Origin: Agriotes lineatus
Lineage: Eukaryota; Arthropoda; Insecta; Coleoptera; Elateridae
DNA: 64,000 nucleotides
Assembly (NCBI GenBank): GCA_940337035.1
Contig: CALNHX010005297.1
Span: 45,611 to 109,610 of the forward strand
Direction of reading: 5' to 3'
Position 1 is the stretch's first letter; each line of letters begins with the position of its first letter. The position numbers and the translations under genes are program-made. A model generated the notes under the pieces. That model was not told where the DNA came from and searched no databases. It was given only the letters and a program-made list of their open reading frames with translations. Shown here piece after piece: positions 23,634 through 36,604 of the stretch.

Positions 23634-26600
23634 CCGCTGACTATATTTATAGGCATTGTGCACACCCCAGCTGCATATCTTCCGCAAACGTAATATTGAA
23701 CTTTTAGACTCCACAGCAAATAAAATTTTCGTTCTATTTGTTTCGTATGCAAAGCAATTCAAACGTGTCAAAACGCGTTTGCAGGTATTATTAAAGCTTT
23801 TATATATAGTTTGCAATCGGTAGGTAACATTGCGTGACAGCTAAGAATTAAATTGTGCACTTTTGGAAGCACTCTCTTTGTCGAGGAACCACAGTTAATT
23901 AATTATAGGCCGCTGACTATATTTATAGGCATTGTGCACACCCCAGTTGCATATCTTCCGCAAACGTAATATTGAACTTTTAGACTACACAGCAAATAAA
24001 ATTTTCGTTCTATTTGTTTCGTATGCAAAGCAATGCAAACGTGTCAAAACGCGTTTGCAGGTAATATTAAGGCTTTTATATATAGTTTGCAATCGGTAGG
24101 TAACATTGCGTGACAGCTAAGAATTAAATTGTGCACTTTTGGAAGCACTCTCTTTGTCGAGGAACCACAGTTAATTAATTATAATCCGCTGACTATATTT
24201 ATAGGCATTGTGCACACCCCAGTTGCATATCTTCCGCAAACGTAATATTGAACTTTTAGACTACACAGCAAATAAAATTTTCGTTCTATTTGTTTCGTAT
24301 GCAAAGCAATTCAAACGTGTCAAAACGCGTTTGCAGGTATTATTAAAGCTGTTATATATAGTTTGCAATCGGTAGGTAACATTGCGTGACAGCTAAGAAT
24401 TAAATTGTGCACTTTTGGAAGCACTCTCTTATTCGAGGAACCACAGTTAATTAATTATAGGCCGCTGACTATATTTATAGGCATTGTGCACACCCCAGTT
24501 GCATATCTTCCGCAAACGTAATATTGAACTTTTAGACTACACAGCAAATAAAATTTTCGTTCTATTTGTTTCGTATGCAAAGCAATTCAAACGTGTCAAA
24601 ACGCGTTTGCAGGTATTATTAAAGCTTTTATATATAGTTTGCAATCGGTAGGTAACATTGCGTGACAGCTAAGAATTAAATTGTGCACTTTTGGAAGCAA
24701 TCTCTTTGTCGAGGAACCACAGTTAATTAATTATAGACCGCTGACTATATTTATAGGCATTGTGCACACCCCAGTTGCATATCTTCCGCAAACGTAATTT
24801 TGAACTTTTAGACTACACAGCAAATAAAATTTTCGTTCTATTTGTTTCGTATGCAAAGCAATTCAAACGTGTCAAAACGCGTTTGCAGGTATTATTAAAG
24901 CTTTTATATATAGTTTGCAATCGGTAGGTAACATTGCGTGACAGCTAAGAATTAAATTGTGCACTTTTGGAAGCACTCTCTTTGTCGAGGAACCACAGTT
25001 AATTAATTATAGCCCGCTGACTATATTTATAGGCATTGTGCACACCCCAGTTGCATATCTTCCGCAAACGTAATATTGAACTTTTAGACTACACAGCAAA
25101 TAAAATTTTCGTTCTATTTGTTTCGTATGCAAAGCAATTCAAACGTGTCAAAACGCGTTTGCAGGTATTATTAAAGCTTTTATATATAGTTTGCAATCGG
25201 TAGGTAACATTGCGTGACAGCTAAGAATTAAATTGTGCACTATTGGAAGCACTCTCTTTGTCGAGGAACCACAGTTAATTAATTATAGGCCGCTGACTAT
25301 ATTTATAGGCATTGTGCACACCCCAGTTGCATATCTTCCGCAAACGTAATATAGAACTTTTAGACTACACAGCAAATAAAATTTTCGTTCTATTTGTTTC
25401 GTATGCAAAGCAATTCAAACGTGTCAAAACGCGTTTGCAGGTATTATTAAAGCTTCTATATATAGTTTGCAATCTGTAGGTAACATTGCGTGACACTTAA
25501 GAATTGTTTTGTGCACTTTTGGAAGCACTCTCTTTGTCGAAAAACCACCATTAATCAATTATAGACCGCTGACTATATTTATAGGCATTGTGCACACCCC
25601 AGCTGCATATCTTCCGCAAACGTAATATTGAACTTTTAGACTACACAGCAAATAAAATTTTCGTTCTATTTGTTTCGTATGCAAAGCAATTCAAACGTGT
25701 CAAAACGCGTTTGCAGCTATTATTAAAGCTTTTATATATAGTTTGCAATCGGTAGGTAACATTGCGTGACAGGTAAGAATTAAATTGTGCACTTTTGGAA
25801 GCAATCTCTTTGTCGAGGAACCACAGTTAATTAATTATAGACCGCTGACTATATTTATAGGCATTGTGCACACCCCAGTTGCATATCTTCCGCAAACGTA
25901 ATATTGAACTTTTAGACTACACAGCAAATAAAATTTTCGTTCTATTTGTTTCGTATGCAAAGCAATTCAAACGTGTCAAAACGCGTTTGCAGGTATTATT
26001 AAAGCTTTTATATATAGTTTGCAATCGGTAGGTAACATTGCGTGACAGCTAAGAATTAAATTGTGCACTTTTGGAAGCACTCTCTTTGTCGAGGAACCAC
26101 AGTTAATTAATTATAGGCCGCTGACTATATTTATAGGCATTGTGCACACCCCAGTTGCATATCTTCCGCAAACGTAATATTGAACTTTTAGACTACACAG
26201 CAAATACAATTTTCGTTCTATTTGTTTCGTATGCAAAGCAATTCAAACGTGTCAGAAAGCGTTTGCAGGTATTATTAAAGCTTCTATATATAGTTTGCAA
26301 TCTGTAGGTAACATTGCGTGACACTTAAGAATTGTTTTGTGCACTTTTGGAAGCACTCTCTTTGTCGAAAAACCACCATTAATCAATTATAGACCGCTGA
26401 CTATATTTATAGGCATTGTGCACACCCCAGCTGCATATCTTCCGCAAACGTAATATTGAACTTTTAGACTACACAGCAAATAACATTTTCGTTCTATTTG
26501 TTTCGTATGCAAAGCAATTCAAACGTGTCAAAACGCGTTTGCAGGTATTATTAAAGCTTCTATATATAGTTTGCAATCGGTAGGTAACATTGCGTGACAG

Positions 26601-27221
26601 CTAAGAATTAAATTGTGCACTTTTGGAAGCAATCTCTTTGTCGAGGAACCACAGTTAATTAATTATAGACCGCTGACTATATTTATAGGCATTGTGCACA
26701 CCCCAGTTGCATATCTTCCGCAAACGTAATTTTGAACTTTTAGACTACACAGCAAATAAAATTTTCGTTCTATTTGTTTCGTATGCAAAGCAATTCAAAC
26801 GTGTCAAAACGCGTTTGCAGGTATTATTAAAGCTTTTATATATAGTTTGCAATCGGTAGGTAACATTGCGTGACAGCTAAGAATTAAATTGTGCACTTTT
26901 GGAAGCACTCTCTTTGTCGAGGAACCACAGTTAATTAATTATAGGCCGCTGACTATATTTATAGGCATTGTGCACACCCCAGTTGCATATCTTCCGCAAA
27001 CGTAATATTGAACTTTTAGACTACACAGCAAATAAAATTTTCGTTCTATTTGTTTCGTATGCAAAGCAATTCAAACGTGTCAAAACGCGTTTGCAGGTAT
27101 TATTAAAGCTTTTATATATAGTTTGCAATCGGTAGGTAACATTGCGTGACAGCTAAGAATTAAATTGTGCACTTTTGGAAGCACTCTTTCTGTCGAGGAA
27201 CCACAGTTAATTAATTATAGA
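23634..27221. repeat. Mixed, mainly A-type monomers
   Basis: Thirteen units in perfect phase, mainly A-type with ATAGGCC ends, including the reference unit at 25842. B-type tails occur in the units at 25290 and 26118. A TAATTTTGAAC variant is present at about 24796 and 26729, and a CAAATAACATTTT unit at about 26478 is preceded by an AGAAAGCG B-type unit. The same pair of neighbours reappears inside the 17-unit HOR (about 51044 and 55736), so this region is probably related to the source of that HOR. Nothing but satellite was seen. Confidence 0.8.
25842..26117. repeat. Reference A-type monomer (276 bp)
   Basis: A representative unit with 50 C and 49 G in 276 bases (35.9% GC) and 11 CpG. Landmarks by position in the unit: CCGCTGAC 1-8; TATATTTATA 9-18; the first GTGCAC at about 25; GCAAACG 51-57; AATAAA 86-91; the palindrome AAACGCGTTT about 138-147; AAAGCTTT (HindIII core) about 161-168; TATATATA about 168-175; GACAGCTAAGAATTAAATT about 203-221; the second GTGCAC about 222; GTCGAGGAACCACAG near 247-261; TTAATTAATTATAGG at the end. 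TTAATTAA, AAACGCGTTT, TGTGCACA and AAAGCTTT are self-complementary. The start at CCGCTGAC is my choice, since a circularly permuted repeat has no natural start. Confidence 0.95.
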
Positions 27222-29153
27222 CCGCTGACTATATGTATAGGCATTGTGCACACCCCAGCTGCATATCTTTCGCAAACGTAATATTGAACTTTTAGACTAC
27301 ACAGAAAATACAATTTTCGTTCTCTTTGTTTCGTATGCAAAGCAATTCAAACGTGTCAAAACGCGTTTGCAGGTATTATTAAAGCTTTTATATATAGTTT
27401 GCAATCGGTAGGTAACATTGCGTGACAGCTAAGAATTAAATTGTGCACTTTTTGAAGCAATCTCTTTGTCGAGGAACCACAGTTAAATAATTATAGACCG
27501 GTGACTATATTTATAGGCATTGTGCACACCCCAGTTGCATATCTTCCGCAAACGTAATATTGAACTTTTAGACTACACAGCAAATAAAATTTTCGTTCTA
27601 TTTGTTTCGTATGCAAAGCAATTCAAACGTGTCAAAACGCGTTTGCAGGTATTATTAAAGCTTTTATATATAGTTTGCAATCGGTAGGTAACATTGCGTG
27701 ACAGCTAAGAATTAAATTGTGCACTTTTGGAAGCACTTTCTTTGTAGAGGAACCACAGTTAATTAATTATAGACCGCTGACTATATATATAGGCATTGTG
27801 CACACCCCAGCTGCATATCTTTCGCAAACGTAATATTGAACTTTTAGACTACACAGCAAATACAATTTTCGTTCTATTTGTTTCGTATGCAAAGCAATTC
27901 AAACGTGTCAAAACGCGTTTGCAGGTATTATTAAAGCTTTTATATATAGTTTGCAATCGGTAGGTAACATTGCGTGACAGCTAAGAATTAAATTGTGCAC
28001 TTTTGGAAGCACTCTCTTTGTCGAGGAACCACAGTTAATTAATTATAGACCGCTGACTATATGTATAGGCATTGTGCACACCCCAGCTGCATATCTTTCG
28101 CAAACGTAATATTGAACTTTTAGACTACACAGCAAATACAATTTTCGTTCTATTTGTTTCGTATGCAAAGCAATTCAAACGTGTCAAAACGCGTTTGCAG
28201 GTATTATTAAAGCTTTTATATATAGTTTGCAATCGGTAGGTAACATTACGTGACAGCTAAGAATTAAATTGTGCACTTTTGGAAGCACTCTCTTTGTCGA
28301 GGAACCACAGTTAATTAATTATAGACCGCTGACTATATGTATAGGCATTGTGCACACCCCAGCTGCATATCTTCCGCAAACGTAATATTGAACTTTTAGA
28401 CTACACAGCAAATACAATTTTCGTTCTATTTGTTTCGTATGCAAAGCAATTCAAACGTGTCAAAACGCGTTTGCAGGTATTATTAAAGCTTTTATATATA
28501 GTTTGCAATCGGTAGGTAACATTGCGTGACAGCTAAGAATTAAATTGTGCACTTTTGGAAGCACTCTCTTTGTCGAGGAACCACAGTTAATTAATTATAG
28601 ACCGCTGACTATATTTATAGGCATTGTGCACACCCCAGCTGCATATCTTCCGCAAACGTAATATTGAACTTTTAGACTACACAGCAAATACAATTTTCGT
28701 TCTATTTGTTTCGTATGCAAAGCAATTCAAACGTGTCAAAACGCGTTTGCAGGTATTATTAAAGCTTTTATATATAGTTTGCAATCGGTAGGTAACATTG
28801 CGTGACAGCTAAGAATTAAATTGTGCACTTTTGGAAGCACTCTCTTTGTCGAGGAACCACAGTTAATTAATTATAGACCGCAGACTATATTTATAGGCAT
28901 TGTGCACACCCCAGCTGCATATCTTCCGCAAACGTAATATTGAACTTTTAGACTACACAGCAAATACAATTTTCGTTCTATTTGTTTCGTATGCAAAGCA
29001 ATTCAAACGTGTCAAAACGCGTGTGCAGGTATTATTAAAGCTTTTATATATAGTTTGCAATCGGTAGGTAACATTGCGTGACAGCTAAGAATTAAATTGT
29101 GCACTTTTGGAAGCACTCTTTCTGTCGAGGAACCACAGTTAATTAATTATAGA
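27222..29153. repeat. 7-unit HOR (1932 bp), copy 1
   Basis: Seven distinguishable units in order: TTTCGC with CAGAAAATAC and TTCTCTTTG; CCGGTGAC with TTGTAGAGG; TATATATATAGG; TATGTATAGG with ATTACGTGAC; TATGTATAGG; plain AATACA unit; CCGCAGAC with CGCGTGTGC and CTCTTTCT. Every marker recurs exactly 1932 bp later. Almost all units are A-type with AATACA and the C variant after CCCAG, unlike neighbouring domains. Confidence 0.93.
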
Positions 29154-31085
29154 CCGCTGACTATATGTATAGGCATTGTGCACACCCCAGCTGCATATCT
29201 TTCGCAAACGTAATATTGAACTTTTAGACTACACAGAAAATACAATTTTCGTTCTCTTTGTTTCGTATGCAAAGCAATTCAAACGTGTCAAAACGCGTTT
29301 GCAGGTATTATTAAAGCTTTTATATATAGTTTGCAATCGGTAGGTAACATTGCGTGACAGCTAAGAATTAAATTGTGCACTTTTTGAAGCAATCTCTTTG
29401 TCGAGGAACCACAGTTAAATAATTATAGACCGGTGACTATATTTATAGGCATTGTGCACACCCCAGTTGCATATCTTCCGCAAACGTAATATTGAACTTT
29501 TAGACTACACAGCAAATAAAATTTTCGTTCTATTTGTTTCGTATGCAAAGCAATTCAAACGTGTCAAAACGCGTTTGCAGGTATTATTAAAGCTTTTATA
29601 TATAGTTTGCAATCGGTAGGTAACATTGCGTGACAGCTAAGAATTAAATTGTGCACTTTTGGAAGCACTTTCTTTGTAGAGGAACCACAGTTAATTAATT
29701 ATAGACCGCTGACTATATATATAGGCATTGTGCACACCCCAGCTGCATATCTTTCGCAAACGTAATATTGAACTTTTAGACTACACAGCAAATACAATTT
29801 TCGTTCTATTTGTTTCGTATGCAAAGCAATTCAAACGTGTCAAAACGCGTTTGCAGGTATTATTAAAGCTTTTATATATAGTTTGCAATCGGTAGGTAAC
29901 ATTGCGTGACAGCTAAGAATTAAATTGTGCACTTTTGGAAGCACTCTCTTTGTCGAGGAACCACAGTTAATTAATTATAGACCGCTGACTATATGTATAG
30001 GCATTGTGCACACCCCAGCTGCATATCTTTCGCAAACGTAATATTGAACTTTTAGACTACACAGCAAATACAATTTTCGTTCTATTTGTTTCGTATGCAA
30101 AGCAATTCAAACGTGTCAAAACGCGTTTGCAGGTATTATTAAAGCTTTTATATATAGTTTGCAATCGGTAGGTAACATTACGTGACAGCTAAGAATTAAA
30201 TTGTGCACTTTTGGAAGCACTCTCTTTGTCGAGGAACCACAGTTAATTAATTATAGACCGCTGACTATATGTATAGGCATTGTGCACACCCCAGCTGCAT
30301 ATCTTCCGCAAACGTAATATTGAACTTTTAGACTACACAGCAAATACAATTTTCGTTCTATTTGTTTCGTATGCAAAGCAATTCAAACGTGTCAAAACGC
30401 GTTTGCAGGTATTATTAAAGCTTTTATATATAGTTTGCAATCGGTAGGTAACATTGCGTGACAGCTAAGAATTAAATTGTGCACTTTTGGAAGCACTCTC
30501 TTTGTCGAGGAACCACAGTTAATTAATTATAGACCGCTGACTATATTTATAGGCATTGTGCACACCCCAGCTGCATATCTTCCGCAAACGTAATATTGAA
30601 CTTTTAGACTACACAGCAAATACAATTTTCGTTCTATTTGTTTCGTATGCAAAGCAATTCAAACGTGTCAAAACGCGTTTGCAGGTATTATTAAAGCTTT
30701 TATATATAGTTTGCAATCGGTAGGTAACATTGCGTGACAGCTAAGAATTAAATTGTGCACTTTTGGAAGCACTCTCTTTGTCGAGGAACCACAGTTAATT
30801 AATTATAGACCGCAGACTATATTTATAGGCATTGTGCACACCCCAGCTGCATATCTTCCGCAAACGTAATATTGAACTTTTAGACTACACAGCAAATACA
30901 ATTTTCGTTCTATTTGTTTCGTATGCAAAGCAATTCAAACGTGTCAAAACGCGTGTGCAGGTATTATTAAAGCTTTTATATATAGTTTGCAATCGGTAGG
31001 TTACATTGCGTGACAGCTAAGAATTAAATTGTGCACTTTTGGAAGCACTCTTTCTGTCGAGGAACCACAGTTAATTAATTATAGA
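29154..31085. repeat. 7-unit HOR (1932 bp), copy 2
   Basis: Repeats the seven units of 27222-29153 in the same order and phase. TTCTCTTTG is at 29253 (27321 in copy 1) and CCGCAGAC at 30810 (28878). The one difference I noticed by eye is T at 31002 where copy 1 has A at 29070. Such similarity over 1.9 kb means very recent duplication, or an assembly duplication. Confidence 0.93.
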
Positions 31086-33016
31086 CCGCTGACTATATGT
31101 ATAGGCATTGTGCACACCCCAGCTGCATATCTTCCGCAAACGTAATATTGATCCGTTAGACTACACAGCAAATACAATTTTCGTTCTATTTGTTTCGTAT
31201 GCAAAGCAATTCAAACGTGTCAAAACGCGTTTGCAGGTATTATTAAAGCTTTTATATATAGTTTGCAATCGGTAGGTAAATTGCGTGACAGCTAAGAATT
31301 AAATTGTGCACTTTTGGAAGCACTCTCTTTGTCGAGGAACTACAGTTAATTAATTATAGACCGCTGACTATATGTATAGGCATTGTGCACACCCCAGCTG
31401 CATATCTTCCGCAAACGTAATATTGAACTTTTAGACTACACAGCAAATACAATTTTCGTTCTATTTGTTTCGTATGCAAAGCAATTCAAACGTGTCAAAA
31501 CGCGTTTGCAGGTATTATTAAAGCTTTTATATATAGTTTGCAATCGGTAGGTAACATTGCGTGACAGCTAAGAATTAAATTGTGCACTTTTGGAAGCACT
31601 CTCTTTGTCGAGGAACCACAGTTAATTAATTATAGACCGCTGACTATATTTATAGGCATTGTGCACACCCCAGGTGCATATCTTCCGCAAACGTAATATT
31701 GAACTTTTAGACTACACAGCAAATACAATTTTCGTTCTATTTGTTTCGTATGCAAAGCAATTCAAACGTATCAAAACGCGTTTGCAGGTATTATTAAAGC
31801 TTTTGTATATAGTTTGCAATCGGTAGGTAACATTGCGTGACAGCTAAGAATTAAATTGTGCACTTTTGGAAGCACTCTGTTTGTCGAGGAACCACAGTTA
31901 ATTAATTATAGACCGCTGACTATATTTATAGGCATTGTGCACACCCCAGCTGCATATCTTCCGCAAACGTAGTATTGAACTTTTAGACTACACAGCAAAT
32001 AAAATTTTCGTTCTATTTGTTTCGTATGCAAAGCAATTCAAACGTGTCAAAACGCGTTTGCAGGTATTATTAAAGCTTTTATATATAGTTTGCAATCGGT
32101 AGGTAACATTGCGTGACAGCTAGGAATTAAATTGTGCACTTTTGGAAGCACTCTTTCTGTCGAGGAACCACACTTAATTAATTATAGACCGCTGACTATA
32201 TGTATAGGCATTGTGCACACCCCAGCTGCATATCTTTCGCAAACGTAATATTGAACTTTTAGACTACACAGCAAATACAATTTTCGTTCTATTTGTTTCG
32301 TATGCAAAGCAATTCAAACGTGTCAGAAAGCGTTTGCAGGTATTATTAAAGCTTCTATATATAGTTTGCAATCTGTAGGTAACATTGCGTGACACTTAAG
32401 AATTGTTTTGTGCACTTTTGGAAGCACTCTCTTTGTCGAAAAACCACCATTAATCAATTATAGACCGCTGACTATATTTATAGGCATTGGGCACACCCCA
32501 GCTGCATATCTTCCGCAAACGTAATATTGAACTTTTAGACTACACAGCAAATAAAATTTTCGTTCTATTTGTTTCGTATGCAAAGCAATTCAAACGTGTC
32601 AAAACGCGTTTGCAGGTATTATTAAAGCTTTTATATATAGTTTGCAATCGGTAGGTAACATTGCGTGACAGCTAAGAATTAAATTGTGCACTTTTGGAAG
32701 CAATCTCTTTGTCGAGGAACCACAGTTAATTAATTATAGACCGCTGACTATATTTATAGGCATTGTGCACACCCCAGGTGCATATCTTCCGCAAACGTAA
32801 TATTGAACTTTTAGACTACACAGCAAATAAAATTTTCGTTCTATTTGTTTCGTATGCAAAGCAATTCAAACGTGTCAAAACGCGTATGCAGGTATTATTA
32901 AAGCTTTTATATATAGTTTGCAATCGGTAGGTAACATTGCGTGACAGCTAAGAATTAAATTGTGCACTTTTGGAAGCACTCTCTTTGTCGAGGAACCACA
33001 GTTAATTAATTATAGG
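31086..33016. repeat. Mixed monomers after the 7-unit HOR
   Basis: Seven units. The first is one base short: GGTAGGTAAATTGCG near 31276-31290 lacks one base of the usual TAACATT, giving 275 bp. It also has a cluster of changes (ATTGATCCGTTAG near 31148-31160, where the family has ATTGAACTTTTAG). The next units resemble the AATACA, C-variant units of the preceding HOR, and a B-type unit with AGAAAGCG follows near 32190-32460. No other feature was seen. Confidence 0.82.
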
Positions 33017-34120
33017 CCGCTGACTATATTTATAGGCATTGTGCACACCCCAGTTGCATATCTTCCGCAAACCTAATATTGAACTTTTAGACTACACAGC
33101 AAATAAAATTTTCGTTCTATTTGTTTCGTATGCAAAGCAATTCAAACGTGTCAAAACGCGTTTGCAGGTATTATTAAAGCTTTTATATATAGTTTGCAAT
33201 CGGTAAGTAACATTGCGTGACAGCTAAGAATTAAATTGTGCACTTTTGGAAGCACTCTCTTTGTCGAGGAACCACAGTTAATTAATTATAGACCGCTGAC
33301 TATATTTATAGGCATTGTGCACACCCCAGTTGCATATCTTCCGCAAACGTAATATTGAACTTTTAGACTACACAGCAAATACAATTTTCGTTTTATTTGT
33401 TTCGTATGCAAAGCAATTCAAACGTGTCAAAACATGTTTGCAGGTATTATTAAAGCTTTTATATATAGTTTGCAATCGGTAGGTAACATTGCGTGACAGC
33501 TAAGAATTAAATTGTGCACTTTTGGAAGCACTCTCTTTGTCGAGGAACCACAGTTAATTAATTATAGGCCGCTGACTATATTTATAGGCATTGTGCACAC
33601 CCCAGTTGCATATCTTCCGCAAACCTAATATTGAACTTTTAGACTACACAGCAAATAAAATTTTCGTTCTATTTGTTTCGTATGCAAAGCAATTCAAACG
33701 TGTCAAAACGCGTTTGCAGGTATTATTAAAGCTTTTATATATAGTTTGCAATCGGTAAGTAACATTGCGTGACAGCTAAGAATTAAATTGTGCACTTTTG
33801 GAAGCACTCTCTTTGTCGAGGAACCACAGTTAATTAATTATAGGCCGCTGACTATATTTATAGGCATTGTGCACACCCCAGTTGCATATCTTCCGCAAAC
33901 GTAATATTGAACTTTTAGACTACACAGCAAATACAATTTTCGTTTTATTTGTTTCGTATGCAAAGCAATTCAAACGTGTCGAAACGTGTTTGCAGGTATT
34001 ATTAAAGCTTTTATATATAGTTTGCAATCGGTAGGTAACATTACGTGACAGCTAAGATTTAAATTGTGCACTTTTGGAAGCACTCTCTATGTCGAGGAAC
34101 CACAGTTAATTAATTATAGA
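33017..34120. repeat. 2-unit HOR (552 bp), two copies
   Basis: A dimer of (i) a unit with AAACCTAATATT and CGGTAAGTAAC and (ii) an AATACA unit with CGTTTTATTTG. CCTAAT occurs at 33072 and 33624 and GTAAGTAAC at about 33204 and 33756, both 552 bp apart. The second copy of unit (ii) has GTCGAAACGTG, ATTACGTGAC and TAAGATTTAAATT, so the dimer has begun to diverge. Confidence 0.85.
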
Positions 34121-35224
34121 CCGCTGACTATATTTATAGGCATTGTGAACACCCCAGTTGCATATCTTCCGCAAACGTAATATTGAACTTTTAGACTACA
34201 CAGCAAATAAAATTTTCGTTCTATTTGTTTCGTATGCAAAGCAATTCAAACGTGTCAAAACGCGTTTGCAGGTATTATTAAAGCTTCTATATATAGTTTG
34301 CAATCGGTAGGTAACATTGCGTGACACTTAAGAATTGTTTTGTGCACTTTTGGAAGCACTCTCTTTGTCGAGGAACCACATTTAATTAATTATAGGCCGC
34401 TGACTATATTTATAGGCATTGTGCACACCCCAGTTGCATATCTTCCGCAAACGTAATATTGAACTTTTAGACTACACAGCAAATAAAATTTTCGTTCTAT
34501 TTGTTTCGTATGCAAAGCAATTCATACGTGTCAAAACGCGTTTGCAGGTATTATTAAAGCTTTTATATATAGTTTGCAATCGGTAAGTAACATTGCGTGA
34601 CAGCTAAGAATTAAATTGTGCACTTTTGGAAGCACTCTCTTTGTCGAGGAACCACAGTTAATTAATTATAGACCGCTGACTATATTTATAGGCATTGTGC
34701 ACACCCCAGTTGCATATCTTCCGCAAACGTAATATTGAACTTGTAGACTACACAGCAAATACAATTTTCGTTCTATTTGTTTCGTATGCAAAGCAATTCA
34801 AACGTGTCAAAACGTGTTTGCAGGTATTATTAAAGCTTTTATATATAGTTTGCAATCGGTAGGTAACATTGCGTGACAGCTAAGAATTAAATTGTGCACT
34901 TTTGGAAGCACTCTTTCTGTCGAGGAACCACAGTTAATTAATTATAGACCGCTGACTATATTTATAGGCATTGTGCACACCCCAGTTGCATATCTTCCGC
35001 AAACGTAATATTGAACTTTTAGACTACACAGCAAATAAAATTTTCGTTCTATTTGTTTCGTATGCAAAGCTATTCAAACGTGTCAAAACGCGTTTGCAGG
35101 TATTATTAAAGCTTCTATATATAGTTTGCAATCTGTAGGTAACATTGCGTGACACTTAAGAATTGTTTTGTGCACTTTTGGAAGCACTCTCTTTGTCGAA
35201 AAACCACCATTAATCAATTATAGA
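34121..35224. repeat. Mixed monomers between two HOR domains
   Basis: Four units. The first has TTGTGAACACCCC (GTGCAC lost), B-type GACACTTAAG but A-type ATCGGTAGG and GAGGAACCACA, a clear mosaic. The second carries TTCATACGTG and GGTAAGTAAC, linking it to the preceding dimer. The last is a B-type unit ending at the 5-unit HOR. Nothing else was seen. Confidence 0.8.
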
Positions 35225-36604
35225 CCGCTGACTATATTTATAGGCATTGTGCACACCCCAGCTGCATATCTACCGCAAACGTAATATTGAACTTTTAGAC
35301 TACACAGCAAATAAAATTTTCGTTCTATTTGTTTCGTATGCAAAGCAATTCAAACGTGTCAAAACGCGTTTGCAGGTATTATTAAAGCTTTTATATATAG
35401 TTTGCAATCGGTAGGTAACATTGCGTGACACTTAAGAATTGTTTTGTGCACTTTTGGAAGCACTCTCTTTGTCGAAGAACCACCATTAATCAATTATAGA
35501 CCGCTGACTATATTTATAGGCATTGTGCACACCCCAGCTGCAGATCTTCCGCAAACGTAATATTGAACTTTTAGACTACACAGCAAATAAAATTTTCGTT
35601 CTATTTGTTTCGTATGCAAAGCAATTCAAACGTGTCAAAACGCGTTTGCAGGTATTATTAAAGCTTTTATATATAGTTTGCAATCGGTAGGTAACATTGC
35701 GTGACAGCTAAGAATTAAATTGTGCACTTTTGGAAGCACTCTTTTTGTCGAGGAACCACAGTTAATTAATTATAGACCGCTGACTATATTTATAGGCATT
35801 GTGCACACCCCAGCTGCATATCTTCCGCAAACGTAATATTGAACTTTTAGACTACACAGCAAATACAATTTTCGTTCTATTTGTTTCGTATGCAAAGCAA
35901 TTCAAACGTGTCAAAACGTGTTTGCAGGTATTATTAAAGCTTCTATATATAGTTTGCAATCTGTAGGTAACATTGCGTGACACTTAAGAATTGTTTTGTG
36001 CACTTTTGGATGCACTCTCTTTGTCGAAAAACCACTATTAATCAATTATAGACCGCTGACTATATTTATAGGCATTGTGCACACCCCAGCTGCATATCTT
36101 CCGCAAACGTAATATTGAACTTTTAGACTACACAGCAAATAAAATTTTTGTTCTATTTGTTTCGTATGCAAAGCAATTCAAACGTGTCAAAACGCGCTTG
36201 CAGGTATTATTAAAGCTTTTATATATAGTTTGCAATTGGTAGGTAACATTGCGTGACACTTAAGAATTGTTTTGTGCACTTTTGGATGCACTCTCTTTGT
36301 CGAAAAACCACTATTAATCAATTATAGACCGCTGACTATATTTATAGGCATTGTGCACACCCCAGCTGCAAATCTTCCGCAAACGTAATATTGAACTTTT
36401 AGACTACACAGCAAATAAAATTTTTGTTCTATTTGTTTCGTATGCAAAGCAATTCAAACGTGTCAAAACGCGTTTGCAGGTATTATTAAAGCTTTTATAT
36501 ATAGTTTGCAATCGGTAGGTAACATTGCGTGACAGCTAACAATTAAATTGTGCACTCTTGGAAGCACTCTTTTTGTCGAGGAACCACAGTTAATTAATTA
36601 TAGA
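35225..36604. repeat. 5-unit HOR (1380 bp), copy 1
   Basis: Order: CATATCTACCGC unit with GACACTTAAG and GAAGAACCACC; A-type unit with CTCTTTTT; AATACA/ACGTG unit with B-type tail, TTGGATGCAC and CCACTATTAATC; unit with AATTTTTGTTC and the same TTGGATGCAC tail; unit with AATTTTTGTTC and A-type CTCTTTTT tail. TACCGC lies at 35271 and 36651, and TTGGATGCAC at about 36007/37387 and 36283/37663, all 1380 bp apart. Confidence 0.9.

Noticed and set aside
27222..31085. Treating the near-identical 1932-bp copies as proof of recent biological duplication
   Set aside because: Assembly of long satellite arrays can duplicate or collapse segments; without read depth and spanning reads the copy number cannot be trusted, so I report only that the two copies are almost identical.
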